The notes: generated from the sequence alone by a model not told the origin. A DNA stretch of 64,000 nt from Nematopogon swammerdamellus (GCA_946902875.1 OX336349.1:18995891-19059890), one strand, 5' to 3'; shown: positions 31,753 to 42,964, counted from the first letter of the stretch. Numbers and translations: made by a program.

Positions 31753-34700
31753 AATGCCTCAATGTCCTCAATGCCTTCGAATTCATTCTGACAAAGGCAG
31801 AACGCCAGCACGCAATATCTGATTTTTATTACAGACTAAAGAATAACCACAAGTCAAAACGCGCTCACGAGACACAATCAAATCCAAACATTTACCTTAA
31901 TGCCGCAATCACTAATGTTTATTACAAATTTACATTAATTACCATCCCTATCTCCTCGACATCGGATTACTTCATTGCCCGCCCCGAGCGCACGGCCCGG
32001 CACGCTAAATAGATTCACATACAGCCCATTTGACTTTCTCCAACCGGCGAGTAATTTTCCAAGGGACAAACTGCCGCGAACAAAGACGGCGTGAAAACTA
32101 GTTCTTAAACATCAGCAGGTAAGCTTCAAAACGGACTCCGCATAGATGCGAGTGAGACTTCCGTAGAAATCAATCTTGGGACACGATCATGCTACCACAT
32201 GCAAGGAGAAATTCCATATCGATGCGGTCATTTTCGAAGCGCCTTGTAGAGAGCGCGCTAAAGTGGAAAGTGGGTCTATTCTCCACGGTTTTTATCCGCC
32301 ATTTCGGTTCTACTTCCACGGTGCTGTCAACGAGGCGATAGCAATCGCGGGGCAGACTTCCGCGCCCATGCGTCAAGATGGACGTCGGATAGGCGTCGGT
32401 AGTTCGTGTCGTGTCCACTATCAATTATCCCGGGTGGACTTACATGGCCTTTTTACGCCCCGAGCTTGCGTCTCCCTAACCCAGGGACACGCTTGTTAGT
32501 GCGGCGCCGCCGCTCCATTACCCGTGAAATTGTCTTTTTTTATTTTTAAAAGGATTATTTTCTTGACAATATTTTTAAAATAATGTACCGTTGGAGCACG
32601 TTCGCAGAGAGATAGCTATGCTGACTTCCTTAAGCTACTAGAACATAAAACCACGACTTTGCCAGAACAGAACTCGTAGTACTGGATGACATGTACCATT
32701 TGCTGATTTATTGGAGCGTTATCTATGCCTTAGGAACTCTGTGACCTAAGGTACGGAGAAGATGTGTACTATAGGGCTGATATTGTGTAATTATAAAAGC
32801 AATAAAAATAATTAAAAAAAAACTCATCCTTAAAGTAATGTTCTAATTTGAGATGACTCAATCAATGATCCTAAAATTTAAATACATTATCACAGCTACA
32901 TTCAAATGAATGACGATATTCAAACATGCTACAACAAACAAGTGAGTAAACCTATCTACGGTTACTTATAATGAGCACACACCATTCCTGCAACATCCTG
33001 CAGCTAAAGCCAAACCCACAACAATCATAGACTATCACACAGAAAATATCACTTTCAACAATAATCTATTCTAATTCTTATTTATAGCAGTAGGCAAGAA
33101 CCCAGTGACCCGGCTCGAGTCCCCCGTGTAACTGCCCGCCGCCCGTCGTCTAGGTGGGTGTAAAGCCAAGTCAGTGTGAAGTGGGCGGCATAGTTGATCT
33201 CTCCGTCCGCAGCACTCAGTTATCTCATACTCACTGCTCACCGGCATGGCATTAACTGACGACAGGATATTGCAAAAACATTATTCAATTTCTACAATAG
33301 TAAAAATATGTTTACCAAAAATTGCTAATTATATCTAACATTGAAAACATTGTGTCATGTCACTTCGTCGTAGACCGTTTAAATTTAAAATCTAAAACTG
33401 TAGTCAGAAAACAATCACAGTGTTGTGTAACACTGGTTTTAGAATCCAATGTATGAAATAATTTAACAGAATTTGTTTAATCTTGTCATTTGATCAATGC
33501 TATTACAATAAACCATAATATGACAATGTAGTCATAATGTATTTAAACAATTTCAATTATTTCCTAAACAATCTGTTTACTTAGCTGGACCATGTAATTG
33601 GATCGCTAGTTTTCCCTGCTCTATAATACAGAAAGCATATTGTATATTTAACAGCCAGCCATTATTGCTTTCTCCACGGTGTTCTTCAGGGGTCGGTATT
33701 GTGTCCATTTCTGTACATACCTTATGGAATGTTATGACAAATTTCCATAAATGATAAAACTATCAAAACGTTCCCTCATATCACTTACTCATGTAACAAT
33801 AAGCACCGCACAAGGTGTGCATGTGTCCCAGTGAATGCAAAACTACTGCGTTTCTTACAGCCGCCGCCGGTCGCGAGCTAAGTGCGTTTCTCTGTTCGCT
33901 GGCCGCAGACACGACTTTATTATGTATGTCTTACGTAATTGTAATTATAACCAGCTACGGTGACCCAGCTACGTTGATGTAAGGGGAGTAAACACCATGT
34001 GGAAATTCTGTACAATTATACAGTTTGAGAGGAAATTAAGCTCTAGTTAAATCATCAAGGAAGTTTCATTCATATGAAACACTTTTGCTATCATATCTGT
34101 TAAAACAGATTAAATTTTAAACTAATTAAATGTGTCAGGTAAGTATAAATTACATAATTTGTTTTACCTTAAATGAAGTCGATTAATGAGGGATATTTTT
34201 ATATTATATGCTCATATATGTTTACATTTATGTGTAAGTCTTACTGTTTCAGAATCTATTTCAAGAATCAAACTAATTAATAAATATCTGATAAATTTTC
34301 CTTCTGCAGATATTAATTCTAAGTAGGTACATTATAAATATTTAGATGAAAATATCTAAATCACTTTTACATGCATCATAATTACTTCTACAATGAACAA
34401 CTGGGTTAAATGGTTTCGCGAACTAACTCTCGAAACAAAATCAGTAAAATCAAAGCAAGAATCTGGACTAAACACACGTTTAACTATGCAATTAAACTGT
34501 TAAACGAATGAATACATACGAGCTGTAAAGCCTAGATTTAATACGGATAATGATAATTACTCCGTACTATCTGGAATCTAGTTTCGCGGGAGATGTGGTA
34601 CTAAAGTGGTACTGGTAATTGACTCTGGGGGACCAATATTGCGAACAACGGTTTAAAGAGCGAATTATTACAACCATTATAACAGCAGGTTGCCGGCCTG

Positions 34701-36119
34701 CGCAGGAGTTGTGACTTTAAAAACTACAGAAGTGAACCATTGCACACAATGATGTAATTTTATAAAATTTAGCATCCAAATTAATTACCTATATTTTCAA
34801 TTTCATAACATTAGCAATAAATTTCATAACATAAGCCGGTAATTAAAAAACAATTTCAAAAACTAATACAATAAAATTAATAGTGAAACAAAATAAATTC
34901 ACGGATCGTGACAATATAATAGAATTCAGAATTACGCTGAACGTTTTTTGATGGATTTTCAAATATATTTTAGTAGATTTTTTGAAAATGTTTCATAATG
35001 TCATTATTTAAATGCAAAAAAGTTAATTAGGTCATTCTATGACCGCATTATGACGTTTTAAGCATCAATTAAATATAATAAGTATTAGATTCAAACAAAG
35101 GCGTAAATGGAAACCAAAGGAGAATGAAAGTAAAATAACATACCCGCGTTCCTAAAGAAAGCCTCTGTGTAAGGTACCGAGAGGGAAGATGGTGATGAAT
35201 ACAGGATCTATGGGAGAAGTTAAAGAATGCATCTTGCTGCACCCAATCGCACAATAGTTGATTTAGCATTATGAGTCCAACGCACGAAGTCCGAGCCACT
35301 GCAGTTACGCACAGCCGTTCGGTTGCATGCCACTCGCGAGCCGAGAACAGGGCATAGCAATTCTATTTGCGTTTAATGTTTATCGCTTGATCTTCAAACA
35401 CTAGCCATGGGGACTACAGCTGGAGGTAAATTGTGAGGTTGAAGAAAAGTGTGAATTGCAATCGAGAGATATTTACTTAGGAATACATTTTGATCACATT
35501 TCATTGCGTTATCTATCAATGTTGATATTCTTTATTGATAGTTAGTTTTTAAACGTGCTTTCGTTCAGTTGAAGTTTCTAATTTACTAAATGAGCATGTC
35601 AGCTACCATCGTTATTGATATTGATTAGAGTTATAATATCAACAATGCCATCATGCAGAATTTCAAGTTTCACAGGTGCCTTAGACGACGCTTTTCAGAG
35701 TAAAAAATGGACAAAATCAAACACGTACGTACACACTATCTTTATTTTATTAAGGCCCCTTATTTAATTGTTGTACGAATGTGCTCACATTTCGTGAGAG
35801 CTATAGTATGTTCAAAAAGTCTACACACGGGAATGTGAACCGGATATTTCTTGTGGATAGTTCTTCCATTGCGCTCACTTGTAGTAGTTCTAACGTTACT
35901 ATCAATACTTAATTATTACTTGTTAAGGTCTTGAGCAGTGTGGTGTGGTTTGTGTGGAGTCTACTCTGGTAAGAATCGCCACATATTATTACCTGCAATG
36001 AGGTGGTGTTATTTCTTGTTACGAAAAAAACCTATGTGTTGAACTGTTTTATTCTGTCCTACTTTTAATAGCAGGAATTATTCTTCGCTGGAATCAAGTT
36101 TGAATATATTTTTGGAAGT
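31753..36119. other. Repeat-poor region, 4.4 kb
   Basis: None of the window's SINE, LINE or foldback families occurs here. Three GC-richer islands stand out: about 32110-32540 (open frames of 107 and 84 codons on opposite strands), 33100-33250 and 35280-35360. Splice-like sites are present: 'cagcaggtaagc' at 32108-32119, and 'tttatag' and 'ctaggtgggt' around 33088-33153. I cannot assemble a gene. Introns, untranslated exons or cis-regulatory DNA of a neighbouring gene are possible. Confidence 0.5.
33088..33153 (+). other. Candidate small exon
   Basis: A pyrimidine-rich acceptor ('ctaattcttatttatag') precedes, and a donor 'ctag|gtgggt' follows. The 66 bp are open in one frame, reading RQEPSDPARVPRVTARRPSS. 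GC content is far above the AT-rich flanks. No family recognised. The overlapping minus-strand frame is also open, so the strand is uncertain. Confidence 0.2.
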
Positions 36120-36954
36120 TTAACCCTTTACTGGGAACATCGGTCTCACAGACCGCTATGGTTTCTTAGAAATGCTGCCAGTCCGTCGCCCTACCCCCCA
36201 GCGACCCACCCCTCCCAGTAGTCTCCTATTAGTTCCTGTTGTGTCGGCGCAAGCGGCGGTCGTGGCTGTAGGAGCGTTCGTTTCGTTGTTTTGGTGCCAT
36301 TTTCAAAACTCGTAATTAATAATACCGGTCTCACAGACCGGTGTTCCCCGGAACGTGGTTTTTTTGGCGGTCTCAGAGACCGGTGTTCCCGACATCGTCC
36401 TTTTTTTGGCGGTCCCAGGGACCGGTGTTCCCGATAACGTAAGTATTTTTATGGTTTGATATACTGTTTTGTACGCTTTTTCCTGAATAATGGGCAATAT
36501 TTTTGTTACTAAATGTATTTGCTTATATTATATTGATAAAATGTTTATTGTGAATATTTTTTTTGTTATAGAAAATGGAGGACGAGAGGGCGGAGCGCCG
36601 AATTATGGACATGTTTCATCGATCGCAAACACCACCTTCGGACACCAAGTCCATACACCAAGAAACGTAATACCGGCTATAAATGCATTAAATGCTCGGA
36701 TCCCATATGCCCCATCCCATTTTGCATTTTTTACAGATCATCATAGAACACTAAGTGTTCTATGAAGATCTGTAAAAAATGTGCTCCGAATGCGACATAA
36801 GTGTAAGTCACATTACACAATAACGATTTAAGGCTTAAAATAAAATATTGTGAGTGAGTACAGTGTTTTATTATCAATAATTTCTAATAGCGGTCTCACA
36901 GACCGATGTTCCCTATTACGTAGTTTAAAATTATGTTCCCAGTAAAGGGTTAAA
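36120..36954. mobile_element. piggyBac-type element, internally deleted
   Basis: Bounded by TTAA at 36120-36123 and 36951-36954 with terminal repeats 'ccctttactgggaacat' and its complement. TTAA target sites and CCCTTT ends are diagnostic of piggyBac. At about 830 bp it is a deletion derivative. Five copies of a palindrome of the form CGGTCTC-N-GAGACCG lie near the two ends. Confidence 0.92.
36575..36743 (+). pseudogene. piggyBac transposase remnant: N-terminus joined to Cys-rich C-terminus
   Basis: Starts with ATG at 36575 (MEDERAERRIMDMFHRSQTP then PSDTKS). In the next frame it continues TGYKCIKCSDPICPIPFC, matching the C-terminal cysteine-rich zinc-binding domain of piggyBac transposases (C-x2-C-x5-C). 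The DDD catalytic core is missing. It can be mobilised only if a full-length relative exists elsewhere. Confidence 0.8.
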
Positions 36955-37124
36955 TGTGTATAATATACCTGTGAAAAGTGTGAATAATACAATCAACTGG
37001 CCGATAATATATTTCATCTAAATTCGGATTCACATTTTGGTTTTTGATCTGAAATCCAACACTTTCACATCGTGCAAAAGTGTGTCTTACTAAAGTATAA
37101 TATTATTTTCCAGTGATAATATTA

Positions 37125-37215
37125 CACGTCCGATAATAAGTCCCCTTTTTCCCCTGATGTAAATGATACAACGAGCTTGTTTCTGTAAAATGATTTTGGA
37201 GCAATAAGGAATTTC
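37125..37215 (+). mobile_element. LINE 3' tail
   Basis: 'taataagtcccctttttccc', then 'ggagcaataaggaatt' and TCTA repeats, similar to 29255-29345. 5'-truncated. Confidence 0.5.
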
Positions 37216-37499
37216 TATCTATCTACCTACGTGAGTCAAAAATTGTTTCCAATTCAAAGACAACACATTTTATTATCTCCTTCAATGCATCTTATCCCTC
37301 TGCCAATACAATCAATCTCAAATATTTTTAGTCTTCGCTATAGTCTGTTCATTTTGCGAAGTCACTTGCGAATATCTCTTTCTCTAGTTGTCCTGTTCAC
37401 ACAGTTAGTTTTCATTGGCACGGGCAATGCGTCTAATTACCGACATATTATGTAGCTGTATTGTATGCAGTTTCCAAAAATTATAACGTCGAAAGCGCC

Positions 37500-37945
37500 G
37501 CTCCGAGAAGCGAGTTTTTTTACGTTTCGCTTCTGAGACATTCTTGTGTGGCGTTGGAAAAGGATGTAATCCGGTATGTGTGGCTGAGTCTGAGGAGCCA
37601 AAGTACATGTTCCGACCAGCCAATATCACTTACAAGAAGGTAGGTTCATACCGGAGACTTCCCTGGATTGCTGGCTATACTGGACCAAAGGAGAACACAA
37701 CCGAGGCTGTTATATGCGGTCATCTTACATCCGGTACGCTGGTGCGAACCCAGTTGGCTACAATTTGAGCCTACTACCTAGTAGGCAAGGGAAAGGACCT
37801 ATAGTTTTACACTGGTTCCGAACGGTGAAGCAGCAGGTAATTTTTTTCGTCAGAAAAAACTCATTGGTAAACGCCACCGGATTCGAACCTCGGACCTCTC
37901 GCGTAAGAGAAGCCGATGCCTAAACCACTGGGCCACCCGCCTTTT
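37500..37945 (-). mobile_element. SINE-A2 with tRNA-like head
   Basis: On the minus strand it begins at about 37945 with 'ggcgggtggcccagtggttt' (box A) and 'gaggttcgaatccggtggcg' (box B), a serine-tRNA-like layout. A core follows with 'ctaggtaggtaggctcaa'-type sequence and 'tccggtatgaacctac'. The tail is 'gtcagccacacataccggat' near 37580. The core resembles that of SINE-A, but head and tail differ. Confidence 0.8.
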
Positions 37946-38269
37946 ATGGGATGGACAAGGACAGCAGATACGATTTTCGCAGGTGACTTCGCAAAATGAA
38001 CAGGCTTTAGGAGTCGCCTTAGGATCATAACTCAGCAGCAATGTATGCAGAGTCAGCGAACTGGGAGCAGTAACTCAGATAATCAGGACTGGCCAGCTCT
38101 CCTCTTTCTCTCCACTGTCAATTAGTCAGTAGGCACACATGACGTTCGACGCTACATCAACTGCTCGCTGACACGTCATCAGATACTGACCGTCAGTATG
38201 CGCGTTCGATGAACGAACAAATACTGCCACTGTCACTGTTGCAGTTAGGGTTGGCAGAAACGTGGAATT
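37946..38269. other. No gene recognised
   Basis: No feature seen. 'ttcgcaggtgacttcgcaaa' near 37976 repeats in inverse the 'ttttgcgaagtcacttgcga' at 37350. Confidence 0.4.
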
Positions 38270-38520
38270 TGTGTAGGTCCATTCCTGTCATTACTATATG
38301 GTAGGGTTGAACTCGCCCGCGTTGGTACCACCGTACTGAATGAAACTTCGATCAAGGCGACTATGTAAATAGTTCGTGTTTTTCGTCCAGTTCATTGCAG
38401 CCGGCACGACCAAAGGGAAGCACTGACATAGCACCTAGTTTCCAACAATGTCGTTGGTTTCCAAGTTATTATGAGCTGACTTCTCTGGTGTTGTAGATGG
38501 TGTGTCAGTTTCCATGAAAA
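38270..38520 (+). mobile_element. SINE-A, diverged, head missing
   Basis: Core 'atatggtagggttgaactcg' through tail ending 'gtcagtttccatgaaaa'. A short duplication around 'tagtttccaa' lies in the tail. Confidence 0.8.
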
Positions 38521-38689
38521 CCAAAAACAATCATCAATCAAGTGCATGCCTATAGGTACATACCTACCTACATACATATATATTTTATTCTATATACCAA
38601 AAAAACCGTTACCTTCCATCACTCGGGTTTTGTTAAGGTGAAGTATATATAATGATGAAGTTTATTATGAAATGAGTGGACGCTTTTGA

Positions 38690-38945
38690 ACGCCAATAAT
38701 AATTGCTGACATTGTTAACGGTAGCTCCTCGAATCCGATTCAAATGTTCTGGCATTCCGTTAAAATGTTCCCAAATGCCACTCAAATGTCTCGGAATCAT
38801 ATGAAAATGTCACGGAATCTCATTCAAATGTCCTCTTATTCCCGTTAAAATGTTCCGGAATCCCGTTAAAATGTCCCTAAATACCACTCAAATGTCACGG
38901 AATCTCCTTCAAACGTCTCTTATATGCCATTCGAATGGAAGCGGG
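38690..38945. repeat. Degenerate minisatellite, about 20-21 bp period
   Basis: Blocks such as 'aatcccgttaaaatgt' and 'gccactcaaatgtc' alternate with 'cggaatc' about every 20-21 bp, roughly 12 units, all diverged. Confidence 0.7.
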
Positions 38946-38957
38946 CGGATGGTAGCA

Positions 38958-39074
38958 GAGTACGACCGAAGGGAAGGCTGACGTGGCACCAAGTTCACCC
39001 GGTGTTATGGGCTGACATCACGGATGTTGTGGGTGATGTAGCCAACCGTGTCAGTTCCCATAAAAAAAAAAAAA
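38958..39074 (+). mobile_element. SINE-A tail fragment
   Basis: 'tacgaccgaagggaaggctg' to 'gtcagttcccat' plus A run. 5'-truncated. Confidence 0.85.
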
Positions 39075-39164
39075 AATAAAAAAGAGTAGTCTGGGCATCG
39101 GCGAAATGATTATGATTTTAAAAAAATTACATGCAACAGCTCCTCCATGTTGGGATTCCATGAA

Positions 39165-39235
39165 AACCTTTGTTTTCATTTGGTCAGATTTTCAAATCGT
39201 CAGACTTTCAAATGGTCAGATTTGCAATGAAAACT
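39165..39235. repeat. 17-bp tandem repeat, about 3 units
   Basis: Units 'tcaaatcgtcagacttt' and 'caaatggtcagattt' in tandem. A 43-bp part is the exact complement of the insert in the SINE at 26656-26698. Confidence 0.75.
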
Positions 39236-39715
39236 ATAGGTCCAATGCGTTACCTGGAAGAAATCGCATATGGCAATAAGTCCGCCCTTGCCGAACATTA
39301 AGTAACATAAAGGGTTAATATATAACAATAATATTGTTTCAAATGTCCCAGAACAAAAATGGATCCGAAATGCCGTATTATTCTAACCTGTCAACCCTGA
39401 TCTAGATATTTCATTAAAGTGGATTTCACCATGAACATTTCTCAGTGACTGCCGTCCGTACACAAGTGCTTTGGTAGAACTGGGCTGATGTTAATGCGAA
39501 TGAGGACTAGGGATTTAGAGCGCACTGCTACATGCCACGCCGAGCTACGTGAGCCTCGTCATGCTGCCAGCCTGCTCAGCCACCGTGTGTAGCTGTGGAC
39601 ACACACGCAACGATTAGTCGTCAGATAAGAATTGATCTTGACAAATGTCATGGGAGAAAGATTCGTTCCGTCAGCCTCAAGCGATGCCTCGAAATGAGCC
39701 ATTATTTCTTTTTTA
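39236..39715. other. No gene recognised
   Basis: 'ggcaataagtccgcccttgc' near 39271 resembles the LINE 3' tail at 29255; otherwise nothing. Confidence 0.4.
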
Positions 39716-39882
39716 AGTAACCCAGCTGGGATAAACCCTACCACCTAGTAAGGTATAAGGAGAATGGACCTACAGTTTAACGTGGAATCCGAACCACGGT
39801 CAGCCTCCAATGATCGAGCGGTCACCCATCCAAGTACTGACCGCGCTGTCAACTAACCGTACCACTGAGCTACCGAGGCTGA
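39716..39882 (-). mobile_element. SINE-A head and core, tail missing
   Basis: Complement of core ('ataaaccctaccacctagta'), box B, 5S-like box C ('cacccatccaagtactgacc') and box A ('accactgagctaccgaggct'). The first part of the 5S control region is deleted, and so is the tail. Confidence 0.85.
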
Positions 39883-40254
39883 CGAAGTATGATGAAGTAT
39901 CAATTTATCGTCACGCTGAAGGAAGCAATATTAAATAGGCTGTGTTTTGCATCAAATTTAGTGTTGGCGAAGCAAATACGAGGAAAGAACTGTCATTGCA
40001 TCCTAAAGTCCACCAGTAACATATTTATGAATTACATGTCAAATATAGACAAGAAATAGAGATAAAAAATATGAGTATCGACAACAGAATCGATTGTTTA
40101 TTGTTCGTCTTGGTCAATTCCTAGCAAGGTAGTATTCGTGCTCCGGGGATTCCGACCAATGGTGATAATATATCGTGCATCTATCAGAGCCTAATGATGC
40201 AGCAACACCGAGGGGTTAGTCACTAGAGCAAAAAGTGTACACCAGATTACTTGT
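39883..40254. other. No gene recognised
   Basis: No repeat or coding signal. Confidence 0.4.
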
Positions 40255-40640
40255 AGGCAAGATTACCAGGATTACCTTGTAATTTCCAGATTCCGAAGGG
40301 TTTCAAAGATTCCCAGGGATTTCCAAGATTCTTTAAGGACGACCAAAGATTTCTAAGGGATTACCAAAGATTTCTAAGGGATTACCAAAGATTTCTAGGA
40401 TTACCAAAGATTCCAGGATTTCGTAAGATTTCTAAGGACCACCAAAGATTCCTAGGGATTACCAAATATTCCTAGTGGATTACCTAAGATTACCTGAGAT
40501 TACCAAGACTTTCATCGGATTCCCGATGATTCCATTGGCATTCCTAGATTCCCTGGGATTACTGGGGACCGCCTAAGATTTCCACATTCCTCGGACTCCC
40601 ACCTAAGGGCACCTGAGATTACCAAACAATTGTACACCAG
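40255..40640. repeat. Degenerate minisatellite, about 21-22 bp period
   Basis: Built from 'gattaccaaagatttctaag' units with many variants, about 17 repeats. Most regular at 40330-40420. Confidence 0.8.
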
Positions 40641-41055
40641 ATTCCCTAAGTGACACATAAAACACTAGTAAAACATAAAAAAACTCTTGTCAGAAGGTGC
40701 GTTCTGTGTACGTAGCAACAGGGCAAAGCCGCCGTATGTCCTAAGGAGCGTGTCGGCTTCGTCCGCCGATGCCATGCGTGTACCATGTCACGCGACAATG
40801 CGAAACCCATTTGAATAATTGTGCGGTGGCGCGATCGCATCGTCGGGTCTCGCAATTGATATTATTGTAGTAATGTGGGTTATGATAATGCGAGCTTGGA
40901 CTTTCTAACGCAGCTTTCGAAGTAACAGTGAATTTATAAGGGTCTCGAGAGCAGCGTATGTAAATCAGTAATCGTGAGTATTCGTGAGTGAAACTGCTCC
41001 AGTGTTCGCCATATTTCCGGATTTGCACAAGGGATTCCGAACGGTCTATCAATGA
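40641..41055. other. Repeat-free stretch
   Basis: Overlapping minus-strand frames of 69 and 103 codons lack motifs. CG-rich around 40720-40850. Undetermined. Confidence 0.3.
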
Positions 41056-41690
41056 CGATTAAGTTTTTTTTATAGAAAGCGCGGCATGCGGCCACGAGCC
41101 AACCATAAGGTGTCTAACGACGCTCATGGACATTCGGTTGTACACGGGGGTTGCGAATTCCATGCTGGCCAGACAGGTGGCTATTCATGCCTCTCTTGAA
41201 GGAGCCGAGGCAGGGAGAGAGTTACAGAATTTGCCAGTTCTATGGAGGAAACATCTGCAGAACCGATTGTACGCGTCCGCGGTAAGTCCAGCGTATAGGG
41301 ATGCAATCCCTGCCCAGTATATCTATGCGTTGTGCGGAGGTGGAAAGGGGACTGCGGGATCGCGTCATACAGCTCCTCCGAGCATTGCCTATGGAACAAG
41401 CGATAGAGCACTCTTAGGGCGCCGACATCCCTACACCATCCCGCAAGTATTCCAAGCAGGACCTAACCTGCGATGTATACAAAAGCAGCAAGCAGCCTTT
41501 GGCCCACGGTGAAGTACCGTCACACCTTATTGAGTACGCCCAGCTTTTTAGTAGCCAGCTTAGCCTTTCCCTCGATATGACGCCGAAGTGATTCATATCT
41601 AAATTTACTTTCATCTTGTAAGAGCTTTTAAATTCGAAATTTTTGAATTTTCGAAAGGTCATTTTTCTTGTTGTCAATCAAATCGAAAAC
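41056..41690 (-). pseudogene. Jockey/CR1-like LINE C-terminal remnant
   Basis: The T run at 41065 marks the A tail. The minus-strand frame has HRQCSEELYDAIPQSPFHLR and 'TGQGLHPYTLDLPRTRT', the C-terminal end of the Jockey-type protein. DNA 'taaggtgtctaacgacgctc' and 'ggacattcggttgtacacgg' match the LINE 3' ends at 19030 and 22630. A further minus-strand piece 41414-41677 contains 'YTSQVRSCLEYL', the block just upstream in such proteins. Confidence 0.75.
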
Positions 41691-41734
41691 ATCGAAGACA
41701 GACATATTTCTTCCAGTTTAAGTTAATATTTTTC

Positions 41735-42410
41735 GATCTCTCCGCGCATGTCGTAAAAGGCGACTAAGGGATAAGGACAAGATGCCGTTCTAAAGCGGCG
41801 ACAGGCTAGCCACCTCTCAGCACGGTCCTCCCACCAAGTGGGTCTTAGCACCTTACTTGATTGATATGTTCGTTTAGGCTTTTACCGCTATTACACACTA
41901 TAGCTTTTTAGGTTACGCGGTATATCTGAAAGCGACTCACTTTTGTCGACGTTTCGTCCCACACTCTGGGGACATCCTCAGGACTCGCGGTAGTGCGAAG
42001 ACCCGGAGGACACCCGACACGTCGTCCAGTCAAGATTTTAAACTGCCGGTCGCCGCTGACGTAGATTGTAGCGATGCGAGGGTACTTCGGCCGATGCGGG
42101 TAGGTTCGACATTTCTTGCTGGAAATGACCGGTGCGTAGCTCACTGTTTCAGTACCGCGAGTCTTGTGGGTGTCCCCAGAGTGTGAGACGAAACGTCGAC
42201 AAAAGTGAGTCTCTTCCAGTTAATACAGCGTAACCGAAAACATTGCCATAATGCAGCTTGATAGTTGTCCGAAAACTTTGCTAAACGTGGTGGCCGGTGT
42301 TGTTCTGTGTAATTTACCAGAGTTATTGCAGCACAATACCAATTAATTTGCTTACCCCGATGGCCGGGACACGGGATACAGCGTGTGGTATGTATGTATG
42401 TATTTAAGTT
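41735..42410 (+). mobile_element. SINE-B split by an inverted-repeat element
   Basis: Starts in the stem-loop head ('catgtcgtaaaaggcgacta'), runs to 'accttacttgattgatatg', is interrupted, and resumes at 'cagcttgatagttgtccg' through to the TATG tail near 42410. Confidence 0.85.
41911..42231. mobile_element. Element with 65-bp inverted repeats
   Basis: 'ggttacgcggtat' at the left is matched by 'atacagcgtaacc' at the right. Inside these, 'ttttgtcgacgtttcgtccc' (left) is matched by its near-complement 'gagacgaaacgtcgacaaaa' (right), and 'ctctggggac' by 'gtccccagag'. The flanks inside the SINE (about 41898-41910 and 42232-42258) are unexplained and may be further terminal sequence. No coding capacity. 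Confidence 0.8.
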
Positions 42411-42437
42411 AAGACTACTATGTCCCTTTTTTTTATT

Positions 42438-42794
42438 TCTTTTTTTTTATGGAAACTGACACAGTTGGCTACATCACCTACAACATCCGTGATGTCAGCC
42501 CATAAAACCGGGTGAACTTGGTGCCGTGTCAGCGCATCCCTTCGGTCGTGCCGGCCACACTGAACTGGACGAAAAACACGAACTCTTTCGACCGACCGAA
42601 TAGCCGTTTCGACCGACCTTTCATTCAGTGCGGTACCAACCCGAGCGGGTTAAACCCTACCACCTAGTAATATAAGAAGGGAGTCATATATCCCTTAGTC
42701 GCCTTTTACGACATACACGGGGAGAGATGCAGAGGGGGTTTTCATTTAAAGTACCGGCCCCACACGGTACAAAGTACCGGCCCCACACCGTACT
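42438..42794 (-). mobile_element. SINE-A with stem-loop head, head end duplicated
   Basis: Tail to head on the minus strand. The terminal block 'gtaccggccccacacggtac' is present twice in tandem at 42751-42794 with one change. Confidence 0.9.
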
Positions 42795-42811
42795 ATTTCT
42801 ACCTACTACTA

Positions 42812-42964
42812 TTATTTCTCTTGCGCTTTTGCGCTGCCTTCCCCGTTACCACTATACACGATGTCATGGTACAGCTTAGTCGGAGACAAGACAACGGCTT
42901 GGAACAGTCGCATGCAGTGGTGCACGTTCGGCGCCAGCACCTCGGCACCTGCGCCGCCCCATAT
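42812..42964 (-). other. Candidate protein-coding exon
   Basis: A 50-codon minus-strand frame between two repeats reads IWGGAGAEVLAPNVHHCMRL, then FQAVVLSPTKLYHDIVYSGN. Its composition is protein-like and GC-richer than its flanks. A possible acceptor ('ggcggcgcag') precedes position 42948, and a donor ('g|gtaacg') follows 42850, giving a 99-bp exon of 33 codons. I do not recognise the family. It could be a real exon, a captured fragment or a relic. Confidence 0.3.

Noticed and set aside
32170..32499. 107- and 84-codon frames as genes
   Set aside because: They overlap antisense in a GC-rich island, with no motif or start context to choose between them. Kept only as part of the repeat-poor region.
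35069..35299. 76-codon minus-strand frame
   Set aside because: Starts at GTG, not ATG, and the residues show no family resemblance. A donor-like 'cgcgggtatgt' at its end is not enough on its own.
37870..37945. Functional tRNA gene
   Set aside because: Boxes A and B are present, but the 3' half runs into a SINE core instead of an acceptor stem, and the anticodon region is not a clean 7-nt loop.
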